A DNA stretch of 64,000 nucleotides from Talpa occidentalis (GCF_014898055.3 NW_023604295.1:372001-436000), one strand, 5' to 3'. Positions 12,472-23,663 are shown, counted from the first letter of the stretch. Notes: generated by a model not told the origin, from the letters alone. Translations and numbers: made by a program.

Positions 12472-12690
12472 CCCCAACTCGGGGAGCCCAGCCCCGCCCG
12501 CGGAGGAGCCCCGCGCCCCAACTCGGGGAGCCCAGCCCCGCCCGCGGAGGAGCCCCGCGCCCCAACTCGGGGAGCCCAGCCCCGCCCGCGGAGGAGCCCC
12601 GCGCCCCAACTCGGGGAGCCCAGCCCCGCCCGCGGAGGAGCCCCGCGCCCCAACTCGGGGAGCCCAGCCCCGCCCCGGAGGCCGCAGGGA
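12472..12690. repeat. 44-bp minisatellite, about 4.7 copies
   Basis: CCCCAACTCGGGGAGCCCAG recurs at 12472, 12516, 12560, 12604 and 12648, an exact 44-bp period, with the same downstream CCGCGGAGGAGCC block in each unit. The copies are essentially identical, which implies recent expansion or homogenisation. Because 44 is not a multiple of three, the predicted peptide cycles through all frames, which argues strongly against coding. Each unit carries several CpGs. Confidence 0.95.
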
Positions 12691-13936
12691 TCGCACCGCC
12701 GCGGGGAGGGGGGGGGCAGCGGGTCCTCCACGGGGGTCGAGGACGCGAAGCCGATGAGGCCGGGGAGGGGCGGCGTCCACCCAAGTCAGGACACCCGAGC
12801 GCGAGGTCACGGCGGGGGGGGGGGGTTGGGGGGCAGCGCCCAGACCCGCAGGCCCGCGGGCGCAGCCCCGCCAGGTCGCAGCCAGGAGGGAGGCGCGGCC
12901 AGGAGAGGCCCCGGGGCTCCCCACCCGCAGCGTGGGGGCGGGGGGGCTGGGACGGGCGTCCCTGGGGAGCAGGGGGCGGTGCGGGGGCTCCGGCTGGGGC
13001 AGCCCAGGCCGGCGAGCTCCACGCCCCGCCTGGCCTCCCCCTGCGGCTCTGGCAGCTGCATCGCTGGCCGTGGCGGTTTTCGTTTGCTCTTTCCCCCCTG
13101 CTGCGGCCGTCCCAGCCGGACGCTCGCCGGCCTCGGCCCGGGTGCCCGGCGCCCCGGCCCCTCCACCCGGGGCCTCCCCGCTCCTGGCCTCCTCCCATCT
13201 CCGTGGAGCCGCTTGTCCCCATCCCCGTCCCCGGCTCGCAGACCGGGCTCAGCACGGGGCACCCACCCAGCTGCGCCAAGGACACGCCCAAAAGGACCCA
13301 CAGCCGGGGTCCCTGCGTGGGGGGCAGGGCGCGGGGCCTGCAGGCCCGGGGTGAGGGAGGGGTCTGGGCCGCAGAGCGGGGCCGCAGAGCAGGGGCGCCG
13401 GCCACGGCTCCTGGACGCTGGGGCTGCACCCACCCCTCCGGGAAGGGCTGTGGGCACGGCCGGGCAGGAGTGCCCGGCGCCAGGGTACTGGGGGGCCAGG
13501 GCCGCGCCCACGTCCGCCCGCTGGACGCGCAGCCAGCAGCTCCCTGCGGACAGGTGGGGGTGCCCTCACGCGTGGCCGCGTCCGGCTCCTCCAGAAGCAA
13601 GTTCGCGTCCAGTTCCGACTCTCGGCCGGGCTCTCCGGGGCCACGTCCCGCCGAGCCGTCCCCGGGCAGGCCGGGCTGCTCCCGCCCAGCTGCCCGCGGC
13701 CTCTGAGGCGCGTCCCTGGCGCTAGACGCTTCTGGCTCCCGACTCGTCCCCCAGGACTGTTGGGGCAGCTCCCCCGTGTTTTGACACGCAGCGTTACCCC
13801 ATTCTCGTTGCTTCTTAAACAGCTTATGCTTTATTTAAAGGAGTCCAACATCCCCGGGTATGTAAGGAACCGGGTTATTCCTGGTTATCATTCTGTGGTT
13901 CCTGGCCACTCCCACTGCAGTTTAGGTCACTGAGAG
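12691..13936. other. GC-rich stretch, no supported gene
   Basis: CpG-rich to about 13150 and less so afterwards. An AT-richer shoulder at 13800-13930 leads into the LTR insertion site. I see no exon with plausible splice signals. A G-run at 12813-12823 may be length-unstable. Confidence 0.45.
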
Positions 13937-14530
13937 TGTAACAGGGGGGTCCCCAGGAAAGGGGGAAGTTCCAGGTTCCCTGCCCCACCCAAGGGAGGGT
14001 GGAGCTGAGCAGGAAGAGGAGAAGCTGCAGAAGAGACTGAGGAAGGAAGCAGGATGGAGCCAGGAGACCTGGAGGAGGCGCATGGAGCCTAGAGACACGT
14101 GAAGAAACTGCGCTTGTCTTTTGGTCGTGGACGGGGTGACACAGATGTGGGTGAGACCCGTGGGGAGGTGACCATGGCAGCTTTTATCTGGATGTTGATT
14201 TTGCTCTTTTCCTTCCGGGCTTGTCCGGTTGTTTGTGACCCTTTTCTGTGGGTCCCCACTGGAAGATGCTTTAGACTTGGGGCAGGCTTTGGGGCCTTGT
14301 TCTGGGCCAATCCCATATGGATGGACTTTTACCCACGAGGGGATGGGTAACTTTGGGTGCTTCATTTAGAAACTAGACTCTTTGCCTTTCCTGTATTGTT
14401 TCCTAGTTTTATTAAAGTTCCTTCCCATTAAAGTCTCCTATGTTTTGTGTTGATGCGGCGGAGGGCAGAACCCATTTAGAATAGGCAGGTTTGCGGGGCT
14501 TGGGCTGACCCTTCTCCCTGTCCGATAACA
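13937..14530 (+). mobile_element. Solo LTR A of an endogenous retrovirus (4-bp TSD)
   Basis: The element begins TGTAAC and ends AACA, matching the 5'-TG...CA-3' rule. It is flanked by a perfect 4-bp duplication AGAG at 13933-13936 and 14531-14534. It aligns end to end with the reverse complement of 34908-35498, with scattered substitutions and small indels. ATTAAA signals near 14410 and 14430 in the 3' part are compatible with a polyadenylation site, giving U3-R-U5 order on the plus strand. No gag, pol or env sequence adjoins it, so it is a solo LTR formed by recombination between two LTRs. A 4-bp duplication is typical of gammaretrovirus-like (class I) elements. I do not assign a family name. 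Confidence 0.92.
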
Positions 14531-14597
14531 AGAGGAAGGTTTTCTTCAAAATCAAGAACATGTTAAATGTATTTGTGAAGATCCCTTATGTGCTGGG

Positions 14598-14680
14598 GAG
14601 AAGAGAAGCAAAGGAGGGAGGGGTGGGGGAGGGGAGGGCGGGGGAGAGCAGGGGAGGGGGGAGGGGCAGGAGGGGGGCAG
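14598..14680 (+). repeat. Homopurine (G/A) tract
   Basis: About 80 bases are nearly pure G and A on this strand, with many GGGG/GGGA runs. Such tracts can form triplex (H-DNA) or G-quadruplex structures and often vary in length. There is no sign of coding. Confidence 0.85.
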
Positions 14681-16119
14681 CCGCCCTGCGCTGGGAACTG
14701 GGGCCGCGACTCCGGGACCCACGACCGTGAGCTATTCCTGGTGGTCACGATTTTCCATCCGAGTCCAGCCCGTGCCGAGTCTGTCCACCTGCTGGCTCAG
14801 GCCTCCTCCTGCCCACTCCGCAGGCCGCGGCCACGAGCGCGAGGCCGTCTCCGGAGGGCCATGACCTGCCCGAGTGCCCCGCCCCACTTTGCGTTCTGCG
14901 TCTTCTCCTGAGAGCAACCGGCCCGGCCGCTGCCCGAGCACACGCGGCCACCCACAGCCTCCCCCGGTCAGGGGCGGGGCAGGGCCTCTGCAGTGCCCTG
15001 GGGACTGGCCGGGCCGCCTTCCTCCCGGCTCCCAGGGGGATGGGCCGCCCAGGCCCGGCCCTCGCAGCAGCAGCAGCACCGCCAATGCCCGCAAGGTGGC
15101 CGGGCCTGGACGTTCCCCGCCCCGGGGAGGGCACCAGCACCGCCCCCCACACCCCAGGCTGCAGTCTTCAGTCGACAGGGACTCAGGGTGGCTGGTGGCC
15201 AAATGCACACCATTCTGGGGTACCGCGCCCCCAGGTGCTTGGGGACCCCGACGTCAGCTGTAGAGCCAGCCTGGCTGTGAGGAGCCCAAGCTGGCTGGCC
15301 ACGGCCACCCAGCTCCCCCTGCTGACCGCGCTGGCCGGAGGCTGCCCGTGGGGGACGGCACGCCCCAGCCCTGTCTGCACACTGAGGAGCTGCCCCGCAG
15401 ACCCCGCAGTGGGAAGGGGCGCCGCTCCCCTCCCCGGCTGCCCGTCTTCCAGTCCGTGAGCTCCCCCCGCAGCTGTCCACGCTGGGCCGGCCCTGCTCTC
15501 TGACGCCGCCCGCTGTGCTTCCAGCGGGCTCTGCTCTCGGAGCACCCTCCCCGCTCGGCGCCCCCACCTCAGGTTCTGCTCTCAGAGGCCTGCCCCGCCC
15601 CGGACACACACTCTGTGCTTGGACAGGCTGCCGCCACCTGCCGCCCCCACCCCAGGGCGGCTGCTGGGCCCCACCCTCTGCCCTGGGCAGGCTGCAGCAC
15701 ACACGCCCCCTGACTCTTGGCTGCCTCCCCTCTGTCTCCCCTCCCGGCCGTCGGAACAGGCGGGGCCGGGTGGGCAGGTGACCAGGGCAAATGAGAGAAC
15801 CTGCGGGCGTGTCCTCCTCCCGGCCCGTGGTGCCTGTCCCGCCAGCCCACCTGCCTCCCCGCAGGGGAGGCCACTGTCCATCCACCGAACGCAAGGGAGA
15901 AGCGCCACGTTAGCGACGCGCTGGGCACCTCGGGAATCCCTCCCACCCCCACTCGTGTCACCCCACGGGGCACCTGGAGCCCCCGAGACCTGGCAACTGG
16001 CTGCTATCCTTGCCGCCCGGACACCACTGGGCACATGCCCCTCGGGCACCCGCTACCCAGGCCGGGCCAGGCCTTGGCCCCTTCCCTCTGGCTGCGGCAC
16101 CGGCAGTGCCTGAGCCCCG
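14681..16119. other. GC-rich stretch, nothing assigned
   Basis: Unique GC-rich sequence. Open frames on both strands lack domains and credible splice contexts. I see no repeat family. Confidence 0.45.
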
Positions 16120-16206
16120 CGGGCCTCCAGCCTCACCCCATGGGCCTCCAGCCTCACCCCGCGGGCCTCCAGCCTCACCCCATGGGCCTCCAGCCTCACC
16201 CCGCAG
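16120..16206. repeat. 21-bp minisatellite, four copies
   Basis: GGGCCTCCAGCCTCACCCC is followed alternately by AT and GC, giving a 21-bp unit present four times (a 42-bp higher-order alternation). The period is a multiple of three, so it inserts a heptad-like peptide repeat into whatever frame is open. That does not by itself indicate coding. Confidence 0.92.
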
Positions 16207-16819
16207 CGCCCGCCTGCCGCAGAGCCGCGCGTTCCTGCAGCAAGACGGTGCCGAACCTGGGCCCAGGGCAGGGCAGCAGGGAGGGGGCTGGGCCGCAGGC
16301 AGACACCGCTGGCCACATGGGGGGAGCGAAGACCTGGGGCGCCTGGGGTCACCCTCGCGCCCTCTCTCAGCACTGGCCCAGCGCTCGGTGCAGGACGGCT
16401 CTCAGACGGGGCTGTCTCGCGCCAAGCGGAGCTGCTTCCCGGGGCCTCAGCTGCGGACACGGCCTTGCAAGGGCCACTTCAGGGCGCCAGCGCATCTGCA
16501 AGTCCAGGAAACGATCGCCACTGCCAAAGCGGCAGTGGGCAGCGCTGGCTCCCGCCCGGCCCGAGCGCCCTGAGGCGGGTGGACACGCGGGGAGGGACGC
16601 GGAGGTACGTGCCCCGCAGGGTCCTCGCCCCCCACGCCCATCGCGCCCCACCCGCCCCACCTGCCCCCGCATGGCCTCTGCCTGGAGGTCTGGGTGGACA
16701 CGAGCCTGCCCGCGCCAGCAGGCACCGGAGGGTGGACGGGGGCACTGACTGAACCGCCAGAATGTCTTCCCAAGTGTGGTGTCCCCCCCAAGGCAGCAGG
16801 CGCTGCTGGGGGAGAGAGA

Positions 16820-17410
16820 AGCAGCACAGCCATGTGGGGAAACACCCGGGAACTGCTTAGAAGGTTAAACTACTGCTGCGCGTGGCCCAGCGACCACCCT
16901 GCATGCCCAAGAGAGCTGAGGACAACTCCCGAAAGCCCCCCCAAAACCCGCACACCAATACCCACAACAGTGAGAACCGAAACGCCCCAAGGGCCCCTCA
17001 GACGGGCGGGCGGGCGGGCAAAGGCGGGGTGTCGCGGGCGGGCACTGTGCAGCCACAGAAGGAAGCGGCTCCAATTCCTTCCATAACAGGCAAAACCGAA
17101 AACACGGCGCTGAGCCGAAGAAGCCGGCCACGACGCCCGCCCGCTGCGGGGCGCCCCTCACGGAAACGCCCGGGGGCCCCCAGGCCGGCCGTGGAGCCAC
17201 CTGGCCGGGTTGACGGGTGACCAGGATGGGCGCGGGGGCTCTTGTGAGATCAGACGCCGGCGGTGGCCGCGCAACTCGGCCGGACCCCACTCCCCCCAGG
17301 CCTCCCCCCCCGCCCGCAGGGACCAGGCGGCCTCACACTCGCAGCCGTCAGATGTTCGGATTCATTTTTCGCGTATGAGTAGAAAACTGAAGTTTTTATA
17401 AATTTATAAC
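16820..17410 (+). mobile_element. Very GC-drifted L1 3' region
   Basis: The order of features follows the L1 ORF2 C-terminus and 3' UTR: a block resembling GGAACTGCTTAGAAGGTTAAAC, then ACCCACAACAGTGAGAACCG (the drifted counterpart of the L1 motif before 'aactggaaacaaccc'), then GCTGAGCCGAAGAAGCCGG (counterpart of 'gctgagtgaaagaagccaga'), and an AT-rich terminal part near 17370-17410. Many A/T positions have become G/C. No frame is intact. The assignment rests on the ordered motifs and should be confirmed by profile search. Confidence 0.6.
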
Positions 17411-18965
17411 TTTGCGTCTTTCATGACCCTGTGCGTCTCCTGCCCGATGTGCGTTGGCGCGGCTTCTCAAGCCTCCCGACTTCCACGCGCCCTCCTGTCC
17501 GCGGCTGCCGCCCAGCTCCGGGCGCCTCCCACCTGCGACGCCCTCTCTGTCACCCCCTCGCCGGCCGGCGGTGCCCCCAACACCGTGCCGCGCGCCTGTC
17601 GGGGAAGTCCGTCTGCGTCGGCGCTCAAGCCCGTCTTCTGCGTCCCCGCAAGCTTCGGCGTCGCCTTCACGTGCAGGATCTTCTAGTGCTTTCGGTTGTC
17701 CAACAGCATGTGCCTCTGCCTGTGCCTCCCGCCTCACCTGTGTGTGGCGGGCGCAGTCTGGGCGCGGGGGACGTGCTCACAGGCCCGGCGCGAGGCCCGG
17801 AAGGTCCCGCGAGCGAGCTCTGCGTCTGCGCTCCAGCAGGCCGCGGGCGGCGTCGGGCCAGGAGGCAGCGCACCGTGCTGCCCGCGGCCGGGGCCCCTGG
17901 CTGCCGTGTCTCAGTCTGGCCGATGGGCGCCCGAGAGGGACATGAAAGCGGCCGTGTGAGCAGAGGCTGGGCCACGTGCCCGCACCAGCATCCCCGGCCG
18001 AGCTGAGGCTCCACACGCACGGAGGCCGCGGCTCCCGGCGCCGCCAGGACGGCTTTTCCTCTCACGCGGCAGCCGCACTGAGCGTGAAGGCCTTGGTGTC
18101 CACACCGCTGGCCGGACGAGGACAGCCCCCGCCAGCCTGTTGGGGATGGGGGGCTGGAATGTCCACCTGCGCCATCGAGCTCCCCAGATGACACCATCAC
18201 AGCCCCGGAGTGCGTCCGGAACCATTTCATTTAAACCTGATGCCAAGGCCTCACGCCTCCTCTGCCCGGTCTCAGGCTGGCGCAGGCTGCAGCTTCCCTC
18301 AGGGGCCGGGCGGAGGCCTGGGGGAGAAGCAGGCAGGAGACGCGCCGAGGCTGTGGCCCCAGTGACGAGTAAGCGGCCACGCGGGAGCGATCACGCGCTC
18401 AGCCTGGCACAGGCGCGGAGGCGTCAGGCCCGGGGCACACGCCCACAGGCACCGAGACAGGGGGCAGCGCAGAGAGGGGGACCAGCAGCCGGTCCGAGGC
18501 CAGAGGGCAGCTGAGGCGAGGAGCCGGGGGCGGGGGCAACGCTGCAGGGAGCAGACTGGACCCTTGTGCGGACCCCCCAGCCTGCAGGGGAACAGCAGGG
18601 CAGGCCCAGGAGCCCCGCCGCGCCCCTCCAGCCCCAGCAGGAGGCGATGCCAACCCGGCGGGCGCCTGACCTCGGCTCCCTGCGGCCCAGCACGCGGCGA
18701 GCGCGGCCTCCCGGGCAGGAGCGGGAACGGGCACCTCGGAGAAGGTGTGGGGGACGCGCAGGGAAGCCGGCGGAGCGGGACGCCAGCCTCTGTAGGGCCC
18801 ACGGCTGGGGCCACCCGGACCCGAGGCCCCGTGTGGGCGAGCGCCTGTCCCAGAGCTGCCTGCACCCCTCCTCCCCGGAGCCTCAGCAGGCTGGGCCTGC
18901 CCAGGAGCCCGCCCTGCGCGTGGGGACGGGGTGTGTACCCCAACAGCGCCTCACCCTGGCCAGCT
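17411..18965. other. GC-rich stretch, no supported gene
   Basis: Both strands have long open frames of biased composition. No promoter, RNA gene or exon is convincing. Confidence 0.45.
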
Positions 18966-18971
18966 ACACTC

Positions 18972-19598
18972 CCAGGAGACACCACACACCACACGCCACA
19001 CACCCCACACATCATACACACCACACATCATACACAGAGCACACGCCACACACACACCCCACACGCCACACACCCCACACATCATACACAGAGCACACGC
19101 CACACACACACACCACACGCCACACACACCACACATCATACACAGAGCACACGCCACACACACACACCACACGCCACACACACCACACATCATACACACC
19201 ACACATCATACACAGAGCACACGCCACACACACACACCACACGCCACACACCCACACATCATACACAGAGCACACGCCACACACACACACCACACGCCAC
19301 ACACACCACACATCATACACAGAGCACACGCCACACACACACACCACACGCCACACACACCACACATCATACACAGAGCACACGCCACACACACACACCA
19401 CACGCCACACACCACACACACCATACACAGAGCACACGCCACACACACACCCCACACGCCACACACCCCACACATCATACACAGAGCACACGCCACACAC
19501 ACACGCCACACACACCACACATCATACACAGAGCACACGCCACACACACACCCCACACGCCACACACACCACACATACCACACACACAACAAATCTCA
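18972..19598. repeat. 54-bp CA-rich minisatellite, about ten units
   Basis: The marker CATCATACACAGAGCACACG recurs with a 54-bp period (for example 19026, 19080, 19134, 19188). The rest of each unit is (CA)n broken by CCACACGCC. One 16-bp partial extra unit sits near 19188-19204, and some units are 53 or 52 bp. Since 54 is a multiple of three, both strands stay open and give histidine/threonine-rich (plus) or cysteine/valine-rich (minus) repeats. I consider neither to be a protein. The array abuts an L1 3' end. Confidence 0.95.
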
Positions 19599-19599
19599 C

Positions 19600-19816
19600 A
19601 CGCTGCTAAGTGACAGAAGCCGGGCTGGAAACGGCCATTCTGGAGCAGTGAGGCTGAGCCCACTGGGCAGCAGCGGGTGACCGTGGGCGCAGGGATCCGC
19701 AGAGCGCTGGGGCGCCGCTGTGTGACACCGCGGTGGTGACGCCATCACGGCTTGTCAAAAGCCACCGCCCGATAAAATGAAAACAGCTGTACTTCATGCG
19801 TCTAAAAAAAAGAAAA
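19600..19816 (+). mobile_element. GC-drifted L1 3' UTR end
   Basis: Ordered landmarks of an old L1 tail are visible: CTGCTAAGTGACAGAAGCCG (counterpart of 'tgctaagtgaaagaagcca'), CATTCTGGAG, a region matching the 'ggtggtggttacac' block as GGTGGTGACGCCATCAC, then GGCTTGTCAAAAGCCAC (counterpart of 'tttgtcaaaactca'), and an A-rich end at 19804-19816. Between these landmarks many A/T positions have become G/C. It lies directly downstream of the 54-bp array. Confidence 0.7.
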
Positions 19817-22084
19817 GCCACAGCCCGGCGGGGAGGCGGGGACAGCCCTGGGTGTGCAGCCGGCAGGGGTGGGGCCCACGCCGACCAAGGCAGGAGCCCT
19901 GGGGCCCCACAGATACCTGGGGCCGTCTCCCCAGGCGAGCAGGCCCACGCGGCGCAGGGGGAGCAGAGCTGCAGCGGGGGAGCGAGCTCAGCTTCGCATG
20001 CGGCCCCCAGTGGACGCCAGGCGGCCCGTGGTCGGCCAGAGCCCCAGGGCGCCCCCTCGGCCAGGCCAGGCGCATCGTGTCCAGGGCGGGGAATGAGGCT
20101 CACGGCCGGTCGTCAGAGGGAGGGGAACCGCCGGGAGCAGCAGGGGCGGGGGCCGGGTCTACATCCGCCAAAGGGGCGGCCAGGGGGGCCAGCCCAGCTC
20201 TGGTCCCACTGACTTCCCGGCCAGGGGTGAAAGGCTTGGCGCTGACCCCAGGGTCACCAGGAGCCCGGCTGACCAGTCCTGCAGCTAACAGGGCTTGGCA
20301 GGAGCCCGAAGGGTGAGTATCACCGGGGCGCCTGCCCCAGCCAGCGCCAGGCTCACCTCTGCAGAGGGACCTGCCCAGAGGACGCCCGGGCCCAGCAGCG
20401 CGGCGGCCCCAAGAACGGCTGGACAGGAGCGCGGAGCCGGGGCCGCCCCTGCAGAGGCGCCGGGCGGGCTGCGCAGGCGGGAGGAGCCAGCCAGGCCCGC
20501 AAGCCACGAGGTGGGAGGGGGCGCAGGGGCGCTCGGGCCGCCGGGAGTCTTCAGGCCTAACGCGTCCCGAAAGGAAAGTTTATTTCACAAATAAGGCCAC
20601 GGCCCCGGCAGGCCAAGCCCAAGGTCACCAAGTGTCCCTAGGCGCGGGAAACAGCGGGGTCCTCGCCGGGACACCCTCACTGGCTGGTGCTGAGTCGCCT
20701 GGAGGCCCTGACTCTCCGGCACCCGGCACGGAACATTCTGGAAGGTGGCTCTCAGCTCGGCCTGACAAAGCTCTGTCGCCAATGCCTGTTCTCCCGCCGA
20801 GCCCTCCTACCCAGCCAGGCTCTGGCCCACTCTGCCTGGGTGGACGGGCACGCAGGGGGCAGCAGCGTGGTGGACCCGCGCCATGGGCAGGCAGCGCCAC
20901 TCTGGACCCTCCCCGCATCGGTGAGCACCGGCAGCAGAGCAGCGGGCGTGGGGGACGGGCCAGGCACGGAGCTGGTGCTTCCTGCTCAGAGCAGCTCAGG
21001 GTCACCTCGCGGCGAGGCCTTGACGCAGCGCCAGGGGCCAAGAGCCTTCAGGGAGGCGCCTGGTGCAGCGCATGAGAAGGACACCCCATGACCGAGCAGG
21101 GAGAGGCCCCCTGACCACTGGCTCTCCTTTCTCTGCTTCAACGAGGCCTGAGTTTGGGGTCCTGTCCTCACCAGGTTGCTCAGCTCCCACAGGTCTGGAT
21201 GCTCAACTCCAGCTGCTGCCGTCCATCCACTTGGGGTGCAGAGACTCAGGGGTTGTAGACCGCAGCTGCTGACAGGCCCAAAGGCCTCCCAGGGGAAGGC
21301 AGGGTTATCAGGGATGCACCCTCAGGCATCCCAGCTGCCCACCCGCCCCTCCTACAGGAGGCTGGGCAACGCGGGCGCCAGGCCACTGCCCCACCCTCGG
21401 TGGCCAGGGGGCTCCTCGGGGCCAGCCCCTCAGCAGAAGACGCTCCTCGCAGTCTCAGCTGCTGTGGGGGAACCCCCCCATCCAGTCCTCTCTGACCCCG
21501 AGGGCCTATCCTGCCCCAAGCTGGGCCTCCCTGGGCGCAGGCCGACTCGGGACACACCGAGCACCCGGACCCCTGGGCAGGCCTCCTGACACTGGAAGCC
21601 TCGTGTCCTGCCGCGGCTCCCGGCGCTCCCAGGTGGGGCCACCGCATCCAAGCTCAGTGCTGCGGCTGGGCGGGTGGGTCAGGGCCCCTCCCTGGAGACG
21701 TCAGCGACACTGGTCAGGAGCCCAACAAGAGGCACACGGCACACGCAGCACCGTCACCTCCATCATTTCGAGACCACGCGCCTAGTCACGCAGCCTGGAT
21801 TTGCCAGGCTGTGTGGACGTGTGTGCCTCAGAGGGAGGAGCACGTGCCGTGGCCCGGGGCCCCTCAGAGTGGGCCGGGGAGCTGGGTGGGCATGCAGATT
21901 CCCAGGCCCGCACCCTCTGGGTCAGAGCCTGCATCTTCAGCCCCCCCCCCCCCGTGAGGCACGTGCACGGCCAGGCTTGGGGGGCTCGGGCCGGATTCCT
22001 AGAGACAATGTGCTTCACTTCCAAGGCTCCGCCAGGGAGTGTCGGGGGCGGAAGCGCCCTTCCTCCCACTCCCGCTCCGAGCAC
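19817..22084. other. GC-rich stretch, no supported gene
   Basis: No gene or recognised repeat. Open frames on both strands are low-complexity. A C-run at 21942-21953 is a possible length-variable homopolymer. Confidence 0.45.
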
Positions 22085-22260
22085 CGCAGGCCCAGCCGCG
22101 CGGAGTAAACAGAGGCTGGCTTCCCGGCCCCAGAGAAAAGCTGTGAAGGGGAAATTAGCGAGCTGACTGGCGAGCAGAGCGCTTTCCCGTCCTCAGACGC
22201 CGGCTGGCAGGACGCCCCCACAAAGCTGCAGAGGGGAGTATCTGTAATGACAAACGCCCA
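22085..22260. promoter_or_regulatory. Candidate conserved non-coding element
   Basis: This patch of balanced base composition, including GAAATTAGCGAGCTGAC and GGGAGTATCTGTAATGAC, stands out inside a G+C-rich background that has otherwise lost its A/T. No repeat match is evident. In such isochores, surviving A/T-containing words often mark selective constraint, for example an enhancer. That is inference from composition only. Confidence 0.25.
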
Positions 22261-23663
22261 CGCGCCCCCTGGGCCCCGGGCCTGGCCTGGCGGGGAGGGG
22301 CAGACCGGCCTCGACGTGTGTCTCCCCAGCAGCCCCCCCACCGGGGTGACTGGCGCAGCACCGGGCCCTCCATCCAGGGCACGACGGCATGCGGGCCAGG
22401 GGGCGGCGGGGCAGGAGCGCCCTCCCGCACCCCCGCGCGTCCGTCTCGCTGCCCAGAAAGGGGTGGGCTGCCCACGACCCACCTCTCGCCACCCTGGGGC
22501 TCCTGGGGGCCTCGCCTCTCGCTCAGGAAGGCCTGTGAGGACGAGGGCGGCCGGAGCTGAGCGTGACTTCACGGTGGGAAACAGTGTGGCGTGAAGGGAC
22601 ACACGGACCCCGACGCGGACCCCGGCCCCGGCGCCGAGGGGCTCTCCCAGGACACCTCGCACACCGCCCCGCCCAGCCGCCACCGAGGGCCCCACCTGCC
22701 ACTCCCCGCGGCCCGAGGTGACGCGGGGCCCACGGGTGGAGGGCGGCAGCCGCCTGCACAGGCCCTGCCCCTGCCGGCCGGAGCCGCCACCTCTCCAGGG
22801 CGGCCGGCGCCTGGTGCCTCGGGAAGGACTCGCACCCGAGGGGCAGCGCTGGAGCCTGCGGCACAGGCCAGACCCTCCCCGCTCTGGGGTGGGCGTGCCC
22901 CAGCGTCCGCTTCCCGTTCTGGGGCCAGGCTGGAGCCGCCCCGGCCTCGGGTCGTCTGCTCGCAGAGCCCGCTTCCTTCAGAGAGATCTTTCAATTCCCT
23001 CGGGCACCTTCCGTCTGGCCCTCGGCCAGCAGCGGCTTCTGCTCCCCCAGGCCAGAAGGCCCGGCCACCAGCCCGTGCTGGGAGCGGATCTGCCTCCTTC
23101 ATGAACTTCCTGTCAATCTTCCAATTACCTCCAGTGGGCCTGTCCCTCAGGGAGCGGCTGTCAGGACTCCGAGGTAGGGCGCGGACATCCCCGCGGTGCT
23201 GGAGGGAGCCTGGGGCGGGCAGGGAGGACGATATAAAAGCCTCTCTCGGGCAACTCCCCCCGGCGCAGACCTTCCTCTCCTGGGCCAAGCCCGAGGGCGC
23301 CCGGCTGCTGGGGGCTGGGTGGACACGGTGTCCTCTGCCGGGGGGGGGCTCCTCTCCCTCTGCAGCTGCCTTCAGAAGCCCTGTCCCTCCCTCCAGGGGC
23401 ACCCCAGCTCCCCTTCTGCGTCCAGGCCTCCACTCAGACACGACCTCTTGTGGCGGCCTGGCCTACTTCGGGTGACACGTCCAAACAGGAGCCTCGGGGC
23501 TCTCCAACCCCGCCCACACGCCGCTCCAGGCCACGGTGAAGGCCCTCTCCCGGCCCTGCTGCCCCCACACACAGCCCCTGTGAGCCACAGCACGCTGCCC
23601 CCAGCGGGCCCGAATCCCACTGCTTCCCTCACACCCAAGCACCGCCAGCGCCCCCCGCTGGGC

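Noticed and set aside
11423..13725. Overlapping 400-590-codon frames with repeated proline-rich units
   Set aside because: They cover the 44-bp minisatellite, whose period shifts the frame in each copy. No selection for one frame is possible.
18972..19598. CRISPR-like array
   Set aside because: Regular 54-bp periodicity, but the spacers are themselves repetitive CA tracts and the DNA is mammalian. It is a minisatellite.
18564..19613. 349-codon histidine/threonine-rich repeat protein
   Set aside because: It is a translation of the 54-bp CA-rich minisatellite. All frames on both strands stay open because 54 is divisible by three.
23229..23240. TATA-like GATATAAAAGCC as a promoter
   Set aside because: No GC-box/CCAAT arrangement, start context or exon follows. 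It is mentioned only as a minor possibility in the stretch entry.
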